Positions 7,290 through 13,976 of a stretch of DNA of 15,125 nucleotides are shown here, piece by piece; positions within the stretch are counted from its first letter, which is position 1; the number at the start of each line of letters is the position of its first letter. Position numbers and translations under genes: made by a program. This DNA comes from an uncultured delta proteobacterium. Its GTDB lineage: Bacteria > RBG-13-61-14 > DRUE01. Location: positions 1-15,125 of the forward strand of contig CAIUDS010000347.1 of the NCBI GenBank assembly GCA_903897985.1, written 5' to 3'. Under the pieces are notes generated by a model. That model was not told the origin of the DNA and searched no databases. It saw only the letters and a list, made by a program, of their open reading frames with translations.

Positions 7290-8572
7290 CGACGGTAAGA
7301 AAAATTCACGCGAGCGAGATTTTGGATTCCCGGGGAAAACCCACGGTCCTGGTGACGATGGAACTTTCCAACGGCTTGAGGACCAACGCCGCGGTCCCGA
7401 GCGGGGCCAGCACCGGGGTGCATGAGGCGCTGGAACTCCGGGACCGGGACCCGAAGAGATACCACGGCCAGGGCGTGCTCAAGGCGGTCGCCAATGTCAA
7501 CAAAATCATCGCTAAAAAAATTATCGGCCTGCCCACGGGGAGGCAGGAGAAGCTTGACCGGGCCATGATCGCGCTGGACGGGACCAAGAACAAGTCTCAG
7601 CTCGGGGCCAACGCCATCCTGGGCGTTTCCATGGCCTATGCCCGGGCGAGCGCGCGCGCGGAAAACCTCCCGCTCTATCGTCACCTGGGCGGGGAGCACG
7701 CCCGGGTCCTGCCCATGCCCATGATGAATGTTTTGAACGGCGGCAAGCATGCGGACAACGGCGTGGACTTTCAGGAATACATGATCGTGCCGGGCGGCGC
7801 CAAGGTTTTTCGCGAGGCGTTGCGCTGGGGCTCGGAAGTGTTTCAGTGTCTGAAATCTCTGCTCAAGCAAAAGGGGCTGTCCACCGGGGTCGGCGACGAG
7901 GGCGGATTTGCCCCGGTGATGAAATCCAACCGCGAGCCTTTGGAATTTCTGATCAAGGCCATCGAGGACGCCGGGTTTAAGCCCGGGAAAGAGGTGGCGA
8001 TCGCGCTGGACCCGGCTTCGAGCGAATTTTTCTCGAACGGAGCGTATCGGCTGGCCGCGGAGCGGAGAACGCTCGGGGTGGGGAAATTTATTGACTACTA
8101 TGAAACCCTGGCGAAGCAATTCCACATCATCAGCATCGAGGACGGCCTGGCGGAGGATGACTGGGAGGGGTGGAGGCTGATGACCGAACAGATGGGCAAG
8201 AAGACCCAGTTGATTGGAGACGACATTTTCGTGACCAATATCGAGCGGCTGCGCCTGGGCATTGAAAGAAAAGTTGCCAATGCCGTCCTGATCAAACTCA
8301 ACCAGATCGGCACGGTGACCGAGACCCTGGAGACCATTGCCTTGGCCAAGCAGGCGGGCTACGGGGTGGTGATCAGCCACCGCTCGGGCGAGACGGAGGA
8401 CACCTTTATCGCGGATTTGGCGGTTGCGGCCGGTTGCGGCCAGATCAAGACCGGGTCGGTGAGCCGGAGCGAGCGGATCGCGAAATACAACCGGCTGCTC
8501 GGGATCGAAGAGGAATTGGGAAGCCGGGCGAAATTCGCCGGGTTCGGCATGGTCCGGACCTGCGGAAAATAA
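7286..8572 (+). CDS. eno: enolase (phosphopyruvate hydratase)
   Basis: Converts 2-phosphoglycerate to phosphoenolpyruvate in glycolysis and gluconeogenesis; cytoplasmic and Mg-dependent. The 428 residues match the usual bacterial length. N-terminal motifs include EILDSRGKPT (11-20) and VPSGASTGVHEALE (37-50). The catalytic set is complete: E205 in GDEGG, metal ligands D242, E285 (IEDG) and D312 (GDD), K337 (LIKLNQ), HRSGETED (365-372) and K388 (QIKTG). Start ATG 7286 has a perfect AGGAGG at 7273-7278. It sits in the middle of a glycan operon, overlapping the SGNH gene upstream (ATGA) and 2 bases before mtnA. Residues 81-87 (GLPTGRQ) are encoded by a palindromic stretch and replace the usual D-x-x-D-Q-like loop without changing length. 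Function is secure; whether it is the only enolase of the genome is unknown. Confidence 0.97.
   Translation: MTTVRKIHASEILDSRGKPTVLVTMELSNGLRTNAAVPSGASTGVHEALELRDRDPKRYHGQGVLKAVANVNKIIAKKIIGLPTGRQEKLDRAMIALDGTKNKSQLGANAILGVSMAYARASARAENLPLYRHLGGEHARVLPMPMMNVLNGGKHADNGVDFQEYMIVPGGAKVFREALRWGSEVFQCLKSLLKQKGLSTGVGDEGGFAPVMKSNREPLEFLIKAIEDAGFKPGKEVAIALDPASSEFFSNGAYRLAAERRTLGVGKFIDYYETLAKQFHIISIEDGLAEDDWEGWRLMTEQMGKKTQLIGDDIFVTNIERLRLGIERKVANAVLIKLNQIGTVTETLETIALAKQAGYGVVISHRSGETEDTFIADLAVAAGCGQIKTGSVSRSERIAKYNRLLGIEEELGSRAKFAGFGMVRTCGK
7528..7547. repeat. short palindromic unit inside eno
   Basis: CCTGCC (7528-7533) and GGCAGG (7542-7547) form an inverted repeat around an 8-base centre. In frame it encodes LPTGRQ at residues 82-87 of enolase. 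I have seen CTGCCC...GGGCAGGCAG-like palindromes encoding LPTGRQ scattered in candidate-phylum genomes, from memory only. Chance is possible because the arms are only 6 bases. Confidence 0.4.
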
Positions 8573-8574
8573 GC

Positions 8575-9618
8575 ATGAGCTTTTATACCATCGCTTTCAA
8601 GAACAACCGGGTGTTGATGCTGGACCAGCGCCGGCTGCCGCAGGACGAAATCTATCTGGTGCTCCGGACTCCCGAGCAGGTGGCGCGGGCCATTGAGCAA
8701 ATGGCGATCCGAGGCGCGCCCGCGATCGGGATCGCCGCGGGGTTCGGCCTGGCCCTGGCCGGGCTGGAGTTGAGCAAGGTAAGCGATCATTCGGAATGGT
8801 GGGAAAAATTCGGACAGGCCCTCAGAAGAATGGCCCGGACCCGGCCCACCGCGGTGAATTTGTTCTGGGCGATCAATCGGATGAACCACCAAGCCATCAT
8901 CTCCCGCGATCTTTCCAGCTCCGAACGCGCGAAGCTCCTGGTTCGAGAAGCCCAAAACATCCTGGCCGAGGATATCGCGACCAACAAAAAAATGGGCAAA
9001 AACGGGGCGAAGCTGTTACACAGCGGGGATGTGATCCTCACTCACTGCAACGCCGGCGCGCTCGCCACCGGCGGATACGGCACGGCTTTGGGCGTGATCC
9101 GGGCCGCGAAGGAGCAGGGGAAAAAGATCCAGGTGTTCGCGGACGAGACGCGGCCGTTTTTGCAGGGCGCGAGATTGACCGCGTGGGAGCTGAAAAAAGA
9201 CCGCATCCCGGTGACCTTGATCTCGGACAATATGGCGGGCTGGGCGATGCGGAACCGCAAGATCAACAAGATCATCGTGGGCGCGGACCGGATCGCGCGC
9301 AACGGGGACACGGCCAACAAGATCGGGACTTACTCGCTGGCGGTGCTGGCCCGGCATCACGGGATCCCGTTTTATGTGGCGGCTCCGCTTTCCACCATTG
9401 ACCGCGCCTGCCCGGGCGGAGAAAAAATCCCGATTGAAGAACGGAGCCTGGAGGAGATTTTCTCGATTAGGGGAAAGCGGATCGCGCCCCGCGGGGTCTG
9501 CGGCTGGAACCCGGCGTTCGATGTGACGCCGGCCGGCCTGATCAGCGCGATCATCACCGAAAAGAGCGTGATCAAAAATCCGAACCGGACCAAGATTAGA
9601 AATCTTTTTACCGAATAA
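8575..9618 (+). CDS. mtnA: S-methyl-5-thioribose-1-phosphate isomerase
   Basis: Isomerises methylthioribose-1-phosphate to methylthioribulose-1-phosphate in methionine salvage; cytoplasmic, in the eIF-2B alpha/beta/delta-like superfamily. From ATG 8575 it has 347 residues, the normal length; an upstream in-frame start inside eno (8434) is rejected because it would overlap 139 bases. Motifs: MAIRGAPAIGIAA (43-55), THCNAGALATGGYGTALG (156-173) with catalytic C158, DETRP..QGARLTAWEL (190-206), SDNMAG (217-222), VGADRIARNGDTANKIGTY (235-253) with catalytic D238, and FDVTPAGLISAI (315-326). Having both catalytic residues favours a true MtnA over a regulatory eIF-2B-like relative. It follows eno by 2 bases and precedes the epimerase by 11. 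No other methionine-salvage gene lies in the window, so its role here is unexplained. The Shine-Dalgarno is weak. Confidence 0.92.
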   Translation: MSFYTIAFKNNRVLMLDQRRLPQDEIYLVLRTPEQVARAIEQMAIRGAPAIGIAAGFGLALAGLELSKVSDHSEWWEKFGQALRRMARTRPTAVNLFWAINRMNHQAIISRDLSSSERAKLLVREAQNILAEDIATNKKMGKNGAKLLHSGDVILTHCNAGALATGGYGTALGVIRAAKEQGKKIQVFADETRPFLQGARLTAWELKKDRIPVTLISDNMAGWAMRNRKINKIIVGADRIARNGDTANKIGTYSLAVLARHHGIPFYVAAPLSTIDRACPGGEKIPIEERSLEEIFSIRGKRIAPRGVCGWNPAFDVTPAGLISAIITEKSVIKNPNRTKIRNLFTE

Positions 9619-9623
9619 AGGAG
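9618..9623 (+). promoter_or_regulatory. ribosome binding site supporting a TTG start at 9630
   Basis: AAGGAG, 6 bases before TTG 9630, begins at the last base of the mtnA stop codon. It fixes the start of the epimerase directly before its Rossmann motif. Confidence 0.65.
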
Positions 9624-9629
9624 TTTAAA

Positions 9630-10577
9630 TTGCGATATCTATTGACCGGAGCCGCGGGATTTATCGGCTCGCACCTGGGAGAAGCGCTGCTGGACCGGGG
9701 CGACCAGGTGCTCGGGCTGGATTGCTTCACGGATTTTTACCCGCGCCGGATCAAGGAAAAAAATCTAGCCGGCCTCAAAGGCAAGACCGGATTTGAATTG
9801 CTGGAGGCCAACCTCAACCAGGTGAATTTGCGTGAAGTCCTGGGCCGGGTGGACGGCGTGTTTCATTTGTCCGCCCAGGCCGGGGTCCGGACCAGTTGGG
9901 GCACGGACTTTGACCATTACCTCGAGCATAATATCCGGGCCACCCAGCGCCTGCTCGAGGCCATGCGCGAGTTTTCCAAGCTGCGCATGGTCTTTGCCAG
10001 CACCAGTTCGGTCTATGGCGACACCGACCAATACCCCACGCCGGAGGAATCCTTGAAGCGGCCGTTCTCGCCCTACGGCGCGACCAAGCTGGCTGGCGAG
10101 GGTCTTTGTTATCTGTATTACAAAAACTACGGGGTTCATTTTGTCACGCTCCGGTTCTTCACCGTGTTCGGCGCGCGCCAGCGGCCGGATATGGCGTTCC
10201 ACAAATTCATCCGCGCCTGCCTGCTCTCCGAGCCGATCACAATCTATGGCGACGGCTCCCAGCTCCGCGATTACACCTATGTCCAGGACATTGTCGCGGG
10301 AGCGCTCGCGGTCTTTGACCGGGGCCGGACCGGCGAGGCCTATAATCTGGGCGGAGGGCATCAGACCAAATTGATGGATGCCATCCAGACCATTTTCCAG
10401 CTGTGCGGAAAAAGCGCGGAGCTCAAATACGAGCCGCGGGTCAAAGGCGATGTGCAGGAAACCCTGGCTGACACGAGCAAAGCCCGACAGGAACTGGGCT
10501 ATGCTCCCAAAGGCTCTGTCGAGTTGGGTCTGAAAGAAGAGATCGCCTGGGTTCAGAGCCTCCTGCGCGATAATTAA
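9630..10577 (+). CDS. NAD-dependent sugar-nucleotide epimerase (UDP-glucose/UDP-glucuronate 4-epimerase type)
   Basis: An extended short-chain dehydrogenase of 315 residues acting on a nucleotide sugar in the cytoplasm. The NAD-binding loop TGAAGFIGSH is at 6-15 (GxxGxxG 7-13), D31 ends the second strand (GLDCFTDFY), HLSAQAGVR is at 79-87, the serine block ASTSSVYGD at 123-131, and the catalytic Y149-x3-K153 lies in PYGATKLAGE. RFFTVFGARQRPDMAFHKF (175-193) and YGDGSQLRDYTYVQDIV (206-222) are typical of UDP-glucose and UDP-glucuronate 4-epimerases. Which of these substrates it uses cannot be settled. The TTG start follows AAGGAG by 6 bases. As the last gene of the glycan operon it probably supplies an epimerised sugar donor (for example a galacto-form) to the glycosyltransferases upstream. 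The operon terminator may be at 10705-10737. Confidence 0.9.
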   Translation: MRYLLTGAAGFIGSHLGEALLDRGDQVLGLDCFTDFYPRRIKEKNLAGLKGKTGFELLEANLNQVNLREVLGRVDGVFHLSAQAGVRTSWGTDFDHYLEHNIRATQRLLEAMREFSKLRMVFASTSSVYGDTDQYPTPEESLKRPFSPYGATKLAGEGLCYLYYKNYGVHFVTLRFFTVFGARQRPDMAFHKFIRACLLSEPITIYGDGSQLRDYTYVQDIVAGALAVFDRGRTGEAYNLGGGHQTKLMDAIQTIFQLCGKSAELKYEPRVKGDVQETLADTSKARQELGYAPKGSVELGLKEEIAWVQSLLRDN

Positions 10578-10623
10578 CTCCACTCTGCCTCACCAATATT
10601 CCACAGCCTCTCAAACCCTGCCC

Positions 10624-10640
10624 GAGTCTGACTCTTGACA
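10624..10640. promoter_or_regulatory. palindrome abutting a TTGACA element
   Basis: GAGTC-T-GACTC (10624-10634) is a perfect short inverted repeat directly followed by TTGACA (10635-10640), a consensus -35 box. The -10 at 17 bases spacing (TACCCA, 10658-10663) is poor. It could be a regulated promoter for a short transcript ending at the terminator at 10737, or chance. Confidence 0.2.
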
Positions 10641-10704
10641 AAGGGGATGGCGGTGCTTACCCAATTACCAAGGTTAGAAAAGGCGATAAAAAGAGAAATA
10701 ATTC

Positions 10705-10737
10705 GGGAGCCGCAAGCTCCCTTTTTGTTTTCTTTTT
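10705..10737 (+). terminator. rho-independent terminator after the glycan operon
   Basis: GGGAGC (10705-10710) and GCTCCC (10716-10721) form a perfect 6-bp stem with a CGCAA loop, followed by a T-rich run to 10737 broken only by one G and one C. It lies 128 bases after the epimerase stop and is the only clear terminator between the operon and the next gene. Confidence 0.8.
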
Positions 10738-10753
10738 CAAACCGCGCTAGAAT
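10725..10753 (+). promoter_or_regulatory. sigma-70-like promoter of the beta-propeller gene, overlapping the terminator
   Basis: TTGTTT (10725-10730) and TAGAAT (10748-10753) are spaced by exactly 17 bases. The -35 box is made from the T-tract of the preceding terminator. Transcription would start near 10760, giving a leader of about 29 bases with AGGAGG at 10778-10783, 5 bases before ATG 10789. Confidence 0.6.
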
Positions 10754-10788
10754 TTCCCGGCTGATAGCGAATCTTTTAGGAGGAAAAC

Positions 10789-11619
10789 ATGAGAACCAAA
10801 TCTGCGGTTTTGGGTTTAACGGTCCTGGCGAGCATCCTGCTGAGCGCGGCGCCCGCGGTTTTTCTGGGCGGGCTTAAAGGCCCGGAGAACCTGGCCTTTG
10901 ACTCGAGCGGCGTTCTTTATATTACGGACACCGACCATCTCTGGAAATACACCAAAGAAAAAGGTCTGGAACAGCTCTACGCGCGGGACCCGAAGAACGA
11001 TGGGACTTCGTTGTGCGGATTGGCGCTTGCTCCGGACGGGAGCATCGTCTTCTCCGCTTCCAATCGCCTGCTCAAACTTGATGTGGGCGGCAAAGCCGCC
11101 GAATATGCCTCGGGGTTCAAACTGGCAAACGGCATGGCCATGGACGCCTCCGGGAATATTTTCGTGGCGGATTCCAATGCCAAGCAGATCGTGCTCGTAA
11201 CCCCGGACGGAAAAACCAGCGTGCTGGTCAAAGGGGAAGGCGCGGTCAACGGCCTGAGGTATCAACCGGCAACCCGCCGATTATATTTCACCTCCATGCT
11301 TTCGGGCAAGGTCGGCTATGTGGAGCTCTCACCGGAGTTGGAAGCGGGCAAAGCGGTGATCGTCGCGGACTTGGGCGTGGGCCTTGACGACCTGGCCCTG
11401 GGCGCGGACGGCAGCCTCTATGTCTGCCAGTACCTGAAGGGGAAAGTGATCAAGATCAAAACCACCGGGAACCAGGAGGTTATCGCCGAGGGGATCAAGG
11501 GCCCGTCCAGCCTGGCCTTTGGCGTGCTGCCCGGGGACCAGAGCAAACTCTACATCCTGGAAAAAGGGGCGAACATGAAATTCGACGGGACCGCGGTGCT
11601 GGTGATGGATATGAAATAA
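10789..11619 (+). CDS. exported SMP-30/gluconolactonase-like (NHL-type) beta-propeller protein
   Basis: A 276-residue protein with a clear signal peptide: positive MRTK, a hydrophobic core about 6-20, and a likely cleavage site after APA (21-23), so it is probably secreted or periplasmic. No lipobox is seen. The mature part shows repeated blade motifs of the form GL/GP..LAFD.SG.LY..D (30-48, 76-90, 112-128, 152-168, 198-213, 236-257), consistent with a six-bladed propeller. E33 (GPENLAFD), N154 (AVNGLRY) and D200 or D201 (LDDLALG) fall where SMP-30-family lactonases hold their single divalent metal, so hydrolytic activity is possible. A structural or binding NHL propeller is the alternative. 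It is a single-gene transcription unit with its own promoter and AGGAGG. Its downstream neighbour recJ converges on it. The substrate is unknown. Confidence 0.75.
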   Translation: MRTKSAVLGLTVLASILLSAAPAVFLGGLKGPENLAFDSSGVLYITDTDHLWKYTKEKGLEQLYARDPKNDGTSLCGLALAPDGSIVFSASNRLLKLDVGGKAAEYASGFKLANGMAMDASGNIFVADSNAKQIVLVTPDGKTSVLVKGEGAVNGLRYQPATRRLYFTSMLSGKVGYVELSPELEAGKAVIVADLGVGLDDLALGADGSLYVCQYLKGKVIKIKTTGNQEVIAEGIKGPSSLAFGVLPGDQSKLYILEKGANMKFDGTAVLVMDMK

Positions 11620-11629
11620 TTTTTTTCAC

Positions 11630-11696
11630 CGCAAAGGCGCATCCTCCTTCGTCCCGCTTTAAGGCGGGACTACGGAGGACAGGGAGAACGCAAAGG
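11630..11696. repeat. 8-base direct repeats flanking a palindrome
   Basis: CGCAAAGG occurs at 11630-11637 and again at 11689-11696, bracketing the hairpin at 11642-11679. The arrangement looks like a palindromic unit placed inside, or between copies of, a CGCAAAGG repeat. Confidence 0.4.
11642..11679. repeat. long imperfect palindrome (REP/MITE-like) in a convergent intergenic region
   Basis: TCCTCCTTCGTCCCGC (11642-11657) pairs with GCGGGACTACGGAGGA (11664-11679) at 14 of 16 positions across a 6-base loop TTTAAG. There is no U-tract directly after it on either strand, so it is not a classical terminator. It could still block read-through between the convergent genes. The form resembles dispersed repetitive extragenic palindromes. 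Confidence 0.65.
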
Positions 11697-11705
11697 ATAT
11701 AATTT

Positions 11706-11733
11706 TTTGTAATCTGTAATTTGTAATCTGTGA
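11706..11733. repeat. 14-base tandem repeat, two copies
   Basis: TTTGTAATCTGTAA (11706-11719) is followed directly by TTTGTAATCTGTGA (11720-11733), 13 of 14 identical. It is AT-rich in a GC-rich window and lies just outside the recJ stop codon. Confidence 0.7.
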
Positions 11734-11738
11734 TGACT

Positions 11739-13451
11739 TCAGGACAGTTTTTTCAGGTCCTTGATGATCAGGCGGGTTCTCACCTTGCCCTGGTAGGACG
11801 ACCGATCAATGTTATAGGCCAGGTCAATGAGTTGTCCCGGCTTGAGCGGCTCGAATCGAGTCCAGAAACTCCAGGCTTCCATGCTCGAATCGCGCTCGCG
11901 CAGGAGCAGCCACAGGTGGCGTTCCTTGCGCACCTGGCAATCCACCACCGTAACCGAGCGCGCCACCAGGAGCGGCTCGGGATTGCCCGGGCCGAAGGGC
12001 TTGAGCTTGCCCAGTTCGTCAATCAAGTCGGGCGTGATCTTGAACAGCGGTAGTTCCGCGTCGCAGTTCAAAACCGGCTCGAACATTTCCGCGCTCGAAC
12101 CTTCCGCCACCACTTTTTCAAATGCCGAGCGGAAATTGTCCAGTTCCGACTCCTTGAGCGACAGTCCGCAGGCCAGAGCGTGGCCGCCGAACTCAAGCAG
12201 ATGCCCCGAACAACGGGTCAGGCCCGAATACAGGTCAAAGCCGGCGATGCTCCGGCCGGAGCCTTTGCCCACGCCGTTATGGAGGCTGATGGCAATGGCC
12301 GGCCGGTAGAATTGCTCGCGCAGGCGCTGGGCCACGATCCCGATCACGCCCGGGTGCCAGTCCACTCCCGCCACCACCACGCTTTTCTTCTGCGCGAACC
12401 CGGGCAGGGCTTCAACCTGCGCCTGGGCCTCATTTAAAATCTGCACCTCGATCCGCTGCCTTAACTGGTTCCGCTTCTCAAGCTCGTCCGCCAGTTCGTT
12501 CGCGCGCTTCGGGTCCGAGCACAATAAAAGCTCCAGCCCCAGGTCGGCCTCGTTGATCCGGCCCGCGGCATTCAAGCGCGGCGCCAGCCGGAAGGCAACC
12601 TGGCCGTAACCGACTTCATCATCCTTTACCCCGGCACGCTTCTTGAGCACGCGCAGCCCGAAGCGGCCGCTCTCCGCGATCTCCTTGATCCCGTAATTGA
12701 GCAGGATCCGGTTCAAACCCAGCGCCGGCGCCACATCCGCGACCGTGCCCAGGGCCACCAGGTCCAGCGAGCGACGAAGGTTCGGCTCGGGCTTGTCCTT
12801 GAACAAGCCCCGGTCCCGGAACCCGCGCCGGAGCAGGAGCAGCAGGAAAAAAACCAACCCGGCCGAACAGAGCAGTTCCAGCCCGGAGCCGTCGTCTTTC
12901 AGGTGCGGGTCAATAATCAAATCCGCGGGCGGCAACTCTTCCGAGGGCCGGTGGTGGTCAACGATCAGGACCTGCCATCCCCGGTCCTTGGCTCGCTTGA
13001 TGGCGTCGTGATCGGAAATGCCGCAGTCAACCGCGATCAGGAAATTGACGCCCTTTTGCTCGAGCGCCTTGATCCCGGTCTCGCGCAGTCCGTAGCCGTC
13101 GTCAATCCGGTGGGGAAGAAAATATTCGAGCTTGACGCCGAGCGCGGAAAAGAAGTCAATCAGGAGCGCGGTGGCGGTGATGCCGTCCACATCGTAGTCT
13201 CCGTGCACCCCGATTTTTTTCCCGGCCGCGACCGCGTCCAGGATCATGGTCGCGGCTTGTGCGAACTGCTGGAGGTCCATATTCTCGAACAGATGGGCGT
13301 ATTGGGGGGACAGAAATTTTTGCGCTTCCGCGGCGGTCTCGATCTTGCGGTTGATTAGGAGCCAGGCGAGCAGCGGACTGATCCCGGCTTCCGCGCGGAG
13401 CCGTTCGATTTTGGAATTATCGGGCGCTGAAATTTTCCATTGACAGGACAT
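11739..13451 (-). CDS. recJ: single-stranded-DNA-specific 5'-3' exonuclease RecJ
   Basis: A DHH-family exonuclease that degrades single-stranded DNA 5' to 3' in recombination (RecFOR pathway), mismatch and base-excision repair; cytoplasmic. It has 570 residues, a normal length. The N-terminus opens with a QWKI segment typical of the family. Phosphoesterase motifs in order: VHGDYDVDGITA (82-93), IAVDCGISDHD (139-149), IVDHHRPS (163-170) and GTVADVAP. The DHHA1 part carries GVDWHPGVIGIVAQRL, GSGRSIAGFDLYSGL and FGGHALACGL, followed by an OB-fold-like C-terminus. The start is ATG 13451, 18 bases after the DUF456 stop, with a weak ribosome site. It is last in a secD-secF-DUF456-recJ run. A secDF-recJ neighbourhood is known from Firmicutes (from memory), which supports the assignment. 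Confidence 0.96.
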   Translation of the reverse strand: MSCQWKISAPDNSKIERLRAEAGISPLLAWLLINRKIETAAEAQKFLSPQYAHLFENMDLQQFAQAATMILDAVAAGKKIGVHGDYDVDGITATALLIDFFSALGVKLEYFLPHRIDDGYGLRETGIKALEQKGVNFLIAVDCGISDHDAIKRAKDRGWQVLIVDHHRPSEELPPADLIIDPHLKDDGSGLELLCSAGLVFFLLLLLRRGFRDRGLFKDKPEPNLRRSLDLVALGTVADVAPALGLNRILLNYGIKEIAESGRFGLRVLKKRAGVKDDEVGYGQVAFRLAPRLNAAGRINEADLGLELLLCSDPKRANELADELEKRNQLRQRIEVQILNEAQAQVEALPGFAQKKSVVVAGVDWHPGVIGIVAQRLREQFYRPAIAISLHNGVGKGSGRSIAGFDLYSGLTRCSGHLLEFGGHALACGLSLKESELDNFRSAFEKVVAEGSSAEMFEPVLNCDAELPLFKITPDLIDELGKLKPFGPGNPEPLLVARSVTVVDCQVRKERHLWLLLRERDSSMEAWSFWTRFEPLKPGQLIDLAYNIDRSSYQGKVRTRLIIKDLKKLS

Positions 13452-13469
13452 CGCTTAAATCCCGGTTGC

Positions 13470-13976
13470 TCAGAGCAGGTAATAGACCACGATCACCACC
13501 ATGGTCACGGCCACCGCGACCTTGCTGACCATGGCGCCGATGCGTCCGATCATGGCGGCCAGGCCGGCCTGGTAAGCGTCTTGAAGTTTTTTGCGGGTCC
13601 AGAGTTCCACCGCGAAGGCCCCGAGGAAGGCGCCGAGGAACGCGCCGATCAGGGGTCCGAGCACAGGCGGCAGCCCGACCATGAGCAGGGCGCCGATGAT
13701 GCTGAACACGATGGCGCTGAGGCTGGCCCATCGGGAGGCGCCCTTGATCCGGGCGCCGAAGTATCCGATCAGGAACTCGAGCAACTCGGCCAGGAGGGAA
13801 AGTCCGAGCAGGAGCAGCAGGACCCCGAGACTGATTTTTTGGAACCCGCCGACCGCGGCGATGATCACGGCGATGAGCAGGATGATCCAGTTCCCGGGAC
13901 TTCCGAAAACGATCGCGCCCAGGCACGAAAGCCCGGCCAGGACAAACGCAATGATCCCGAGGATTTTGAGGGTCAT
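13470..13976 (-). CDS. DUF456 family membrane protein
   Basis: A 168-residue, very hydrophobic protein with about five to six membrane segments. Small-residue repeats such as GPLIGAFLGAFLGAF (about 107-121) make up a glycine-zipper-like segment typical of DUF456 proteins. FGSPGNWIILL (24-34) and a short charged loop ELWTRKK are the other recognisable parts. The start is ATG 13976, whose A is the last base of the secF stop (TGATG), so translation is probably coupled to secF; the TTG 3 bases earlier is less likely. The molecular function of the family is not known to me. Its place between secF and recJ gives no clear hint beyond co-expression. Confidence 0.8.
   Translation of the reverse strand: MTLKILGIIAFVLAGLSCLGAIVFGSPGNWIILLIAVIIAAVGGFQKISLGVLLLLLGLSLLAELLEFLIGYFGARIKGASRWASLSAIVFSIIGALLMVGLPPVLGPLIGAFLGAFLGAFAVELWTRKKLQDAYQAGLAAMIGRIGAMVSKVAVAVTMVVIVVYYLL

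Noticed and set aside
7190..8380. Long minus-strand open frame of 396 codons
   Set aside because: It is antisense to enolase, has low-complexity His/Gln/Arg-rich composition typical of shadows in GC-rich genes, and no ribosome site.
8434..8574. Upstream extension of mtnA
   Set aside because: It overlaps the conserved C-terminus of enolase and adds residues not seen in MtnA; MSFYTIAF from 8575 gives the standard length.
9765..10583. Minus-strand open frame of 272 codons
   Set aside because: It is entirely antisense to the epimerase, which has intact SDR motifs.
10441..10641. Minus-strand 66-codon open frame
   Set aside because: Mostly antisense to the epimerase, no ribosome site, no recognisable domain.
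10578..10704. Possible tRNA or riboswitch in the spacer
   Set aside because: No GGTTC-type T-arm, cloverleaf or known aptamer core was visible on either strand.
10635..10877. Plus-strand 80-codon open frame over the terminator
   Set aside because: It reads through the terminator hairpin and T-tract (PFLFSFS) and into the propeller signal peptide in another frame, so it is not a gene.
11642..11679. Palindrome as a rho-independent bidirectional terminator
   Set aside because: No T-run directly follows the stem on either strand, so it was listed as a repeat instead.
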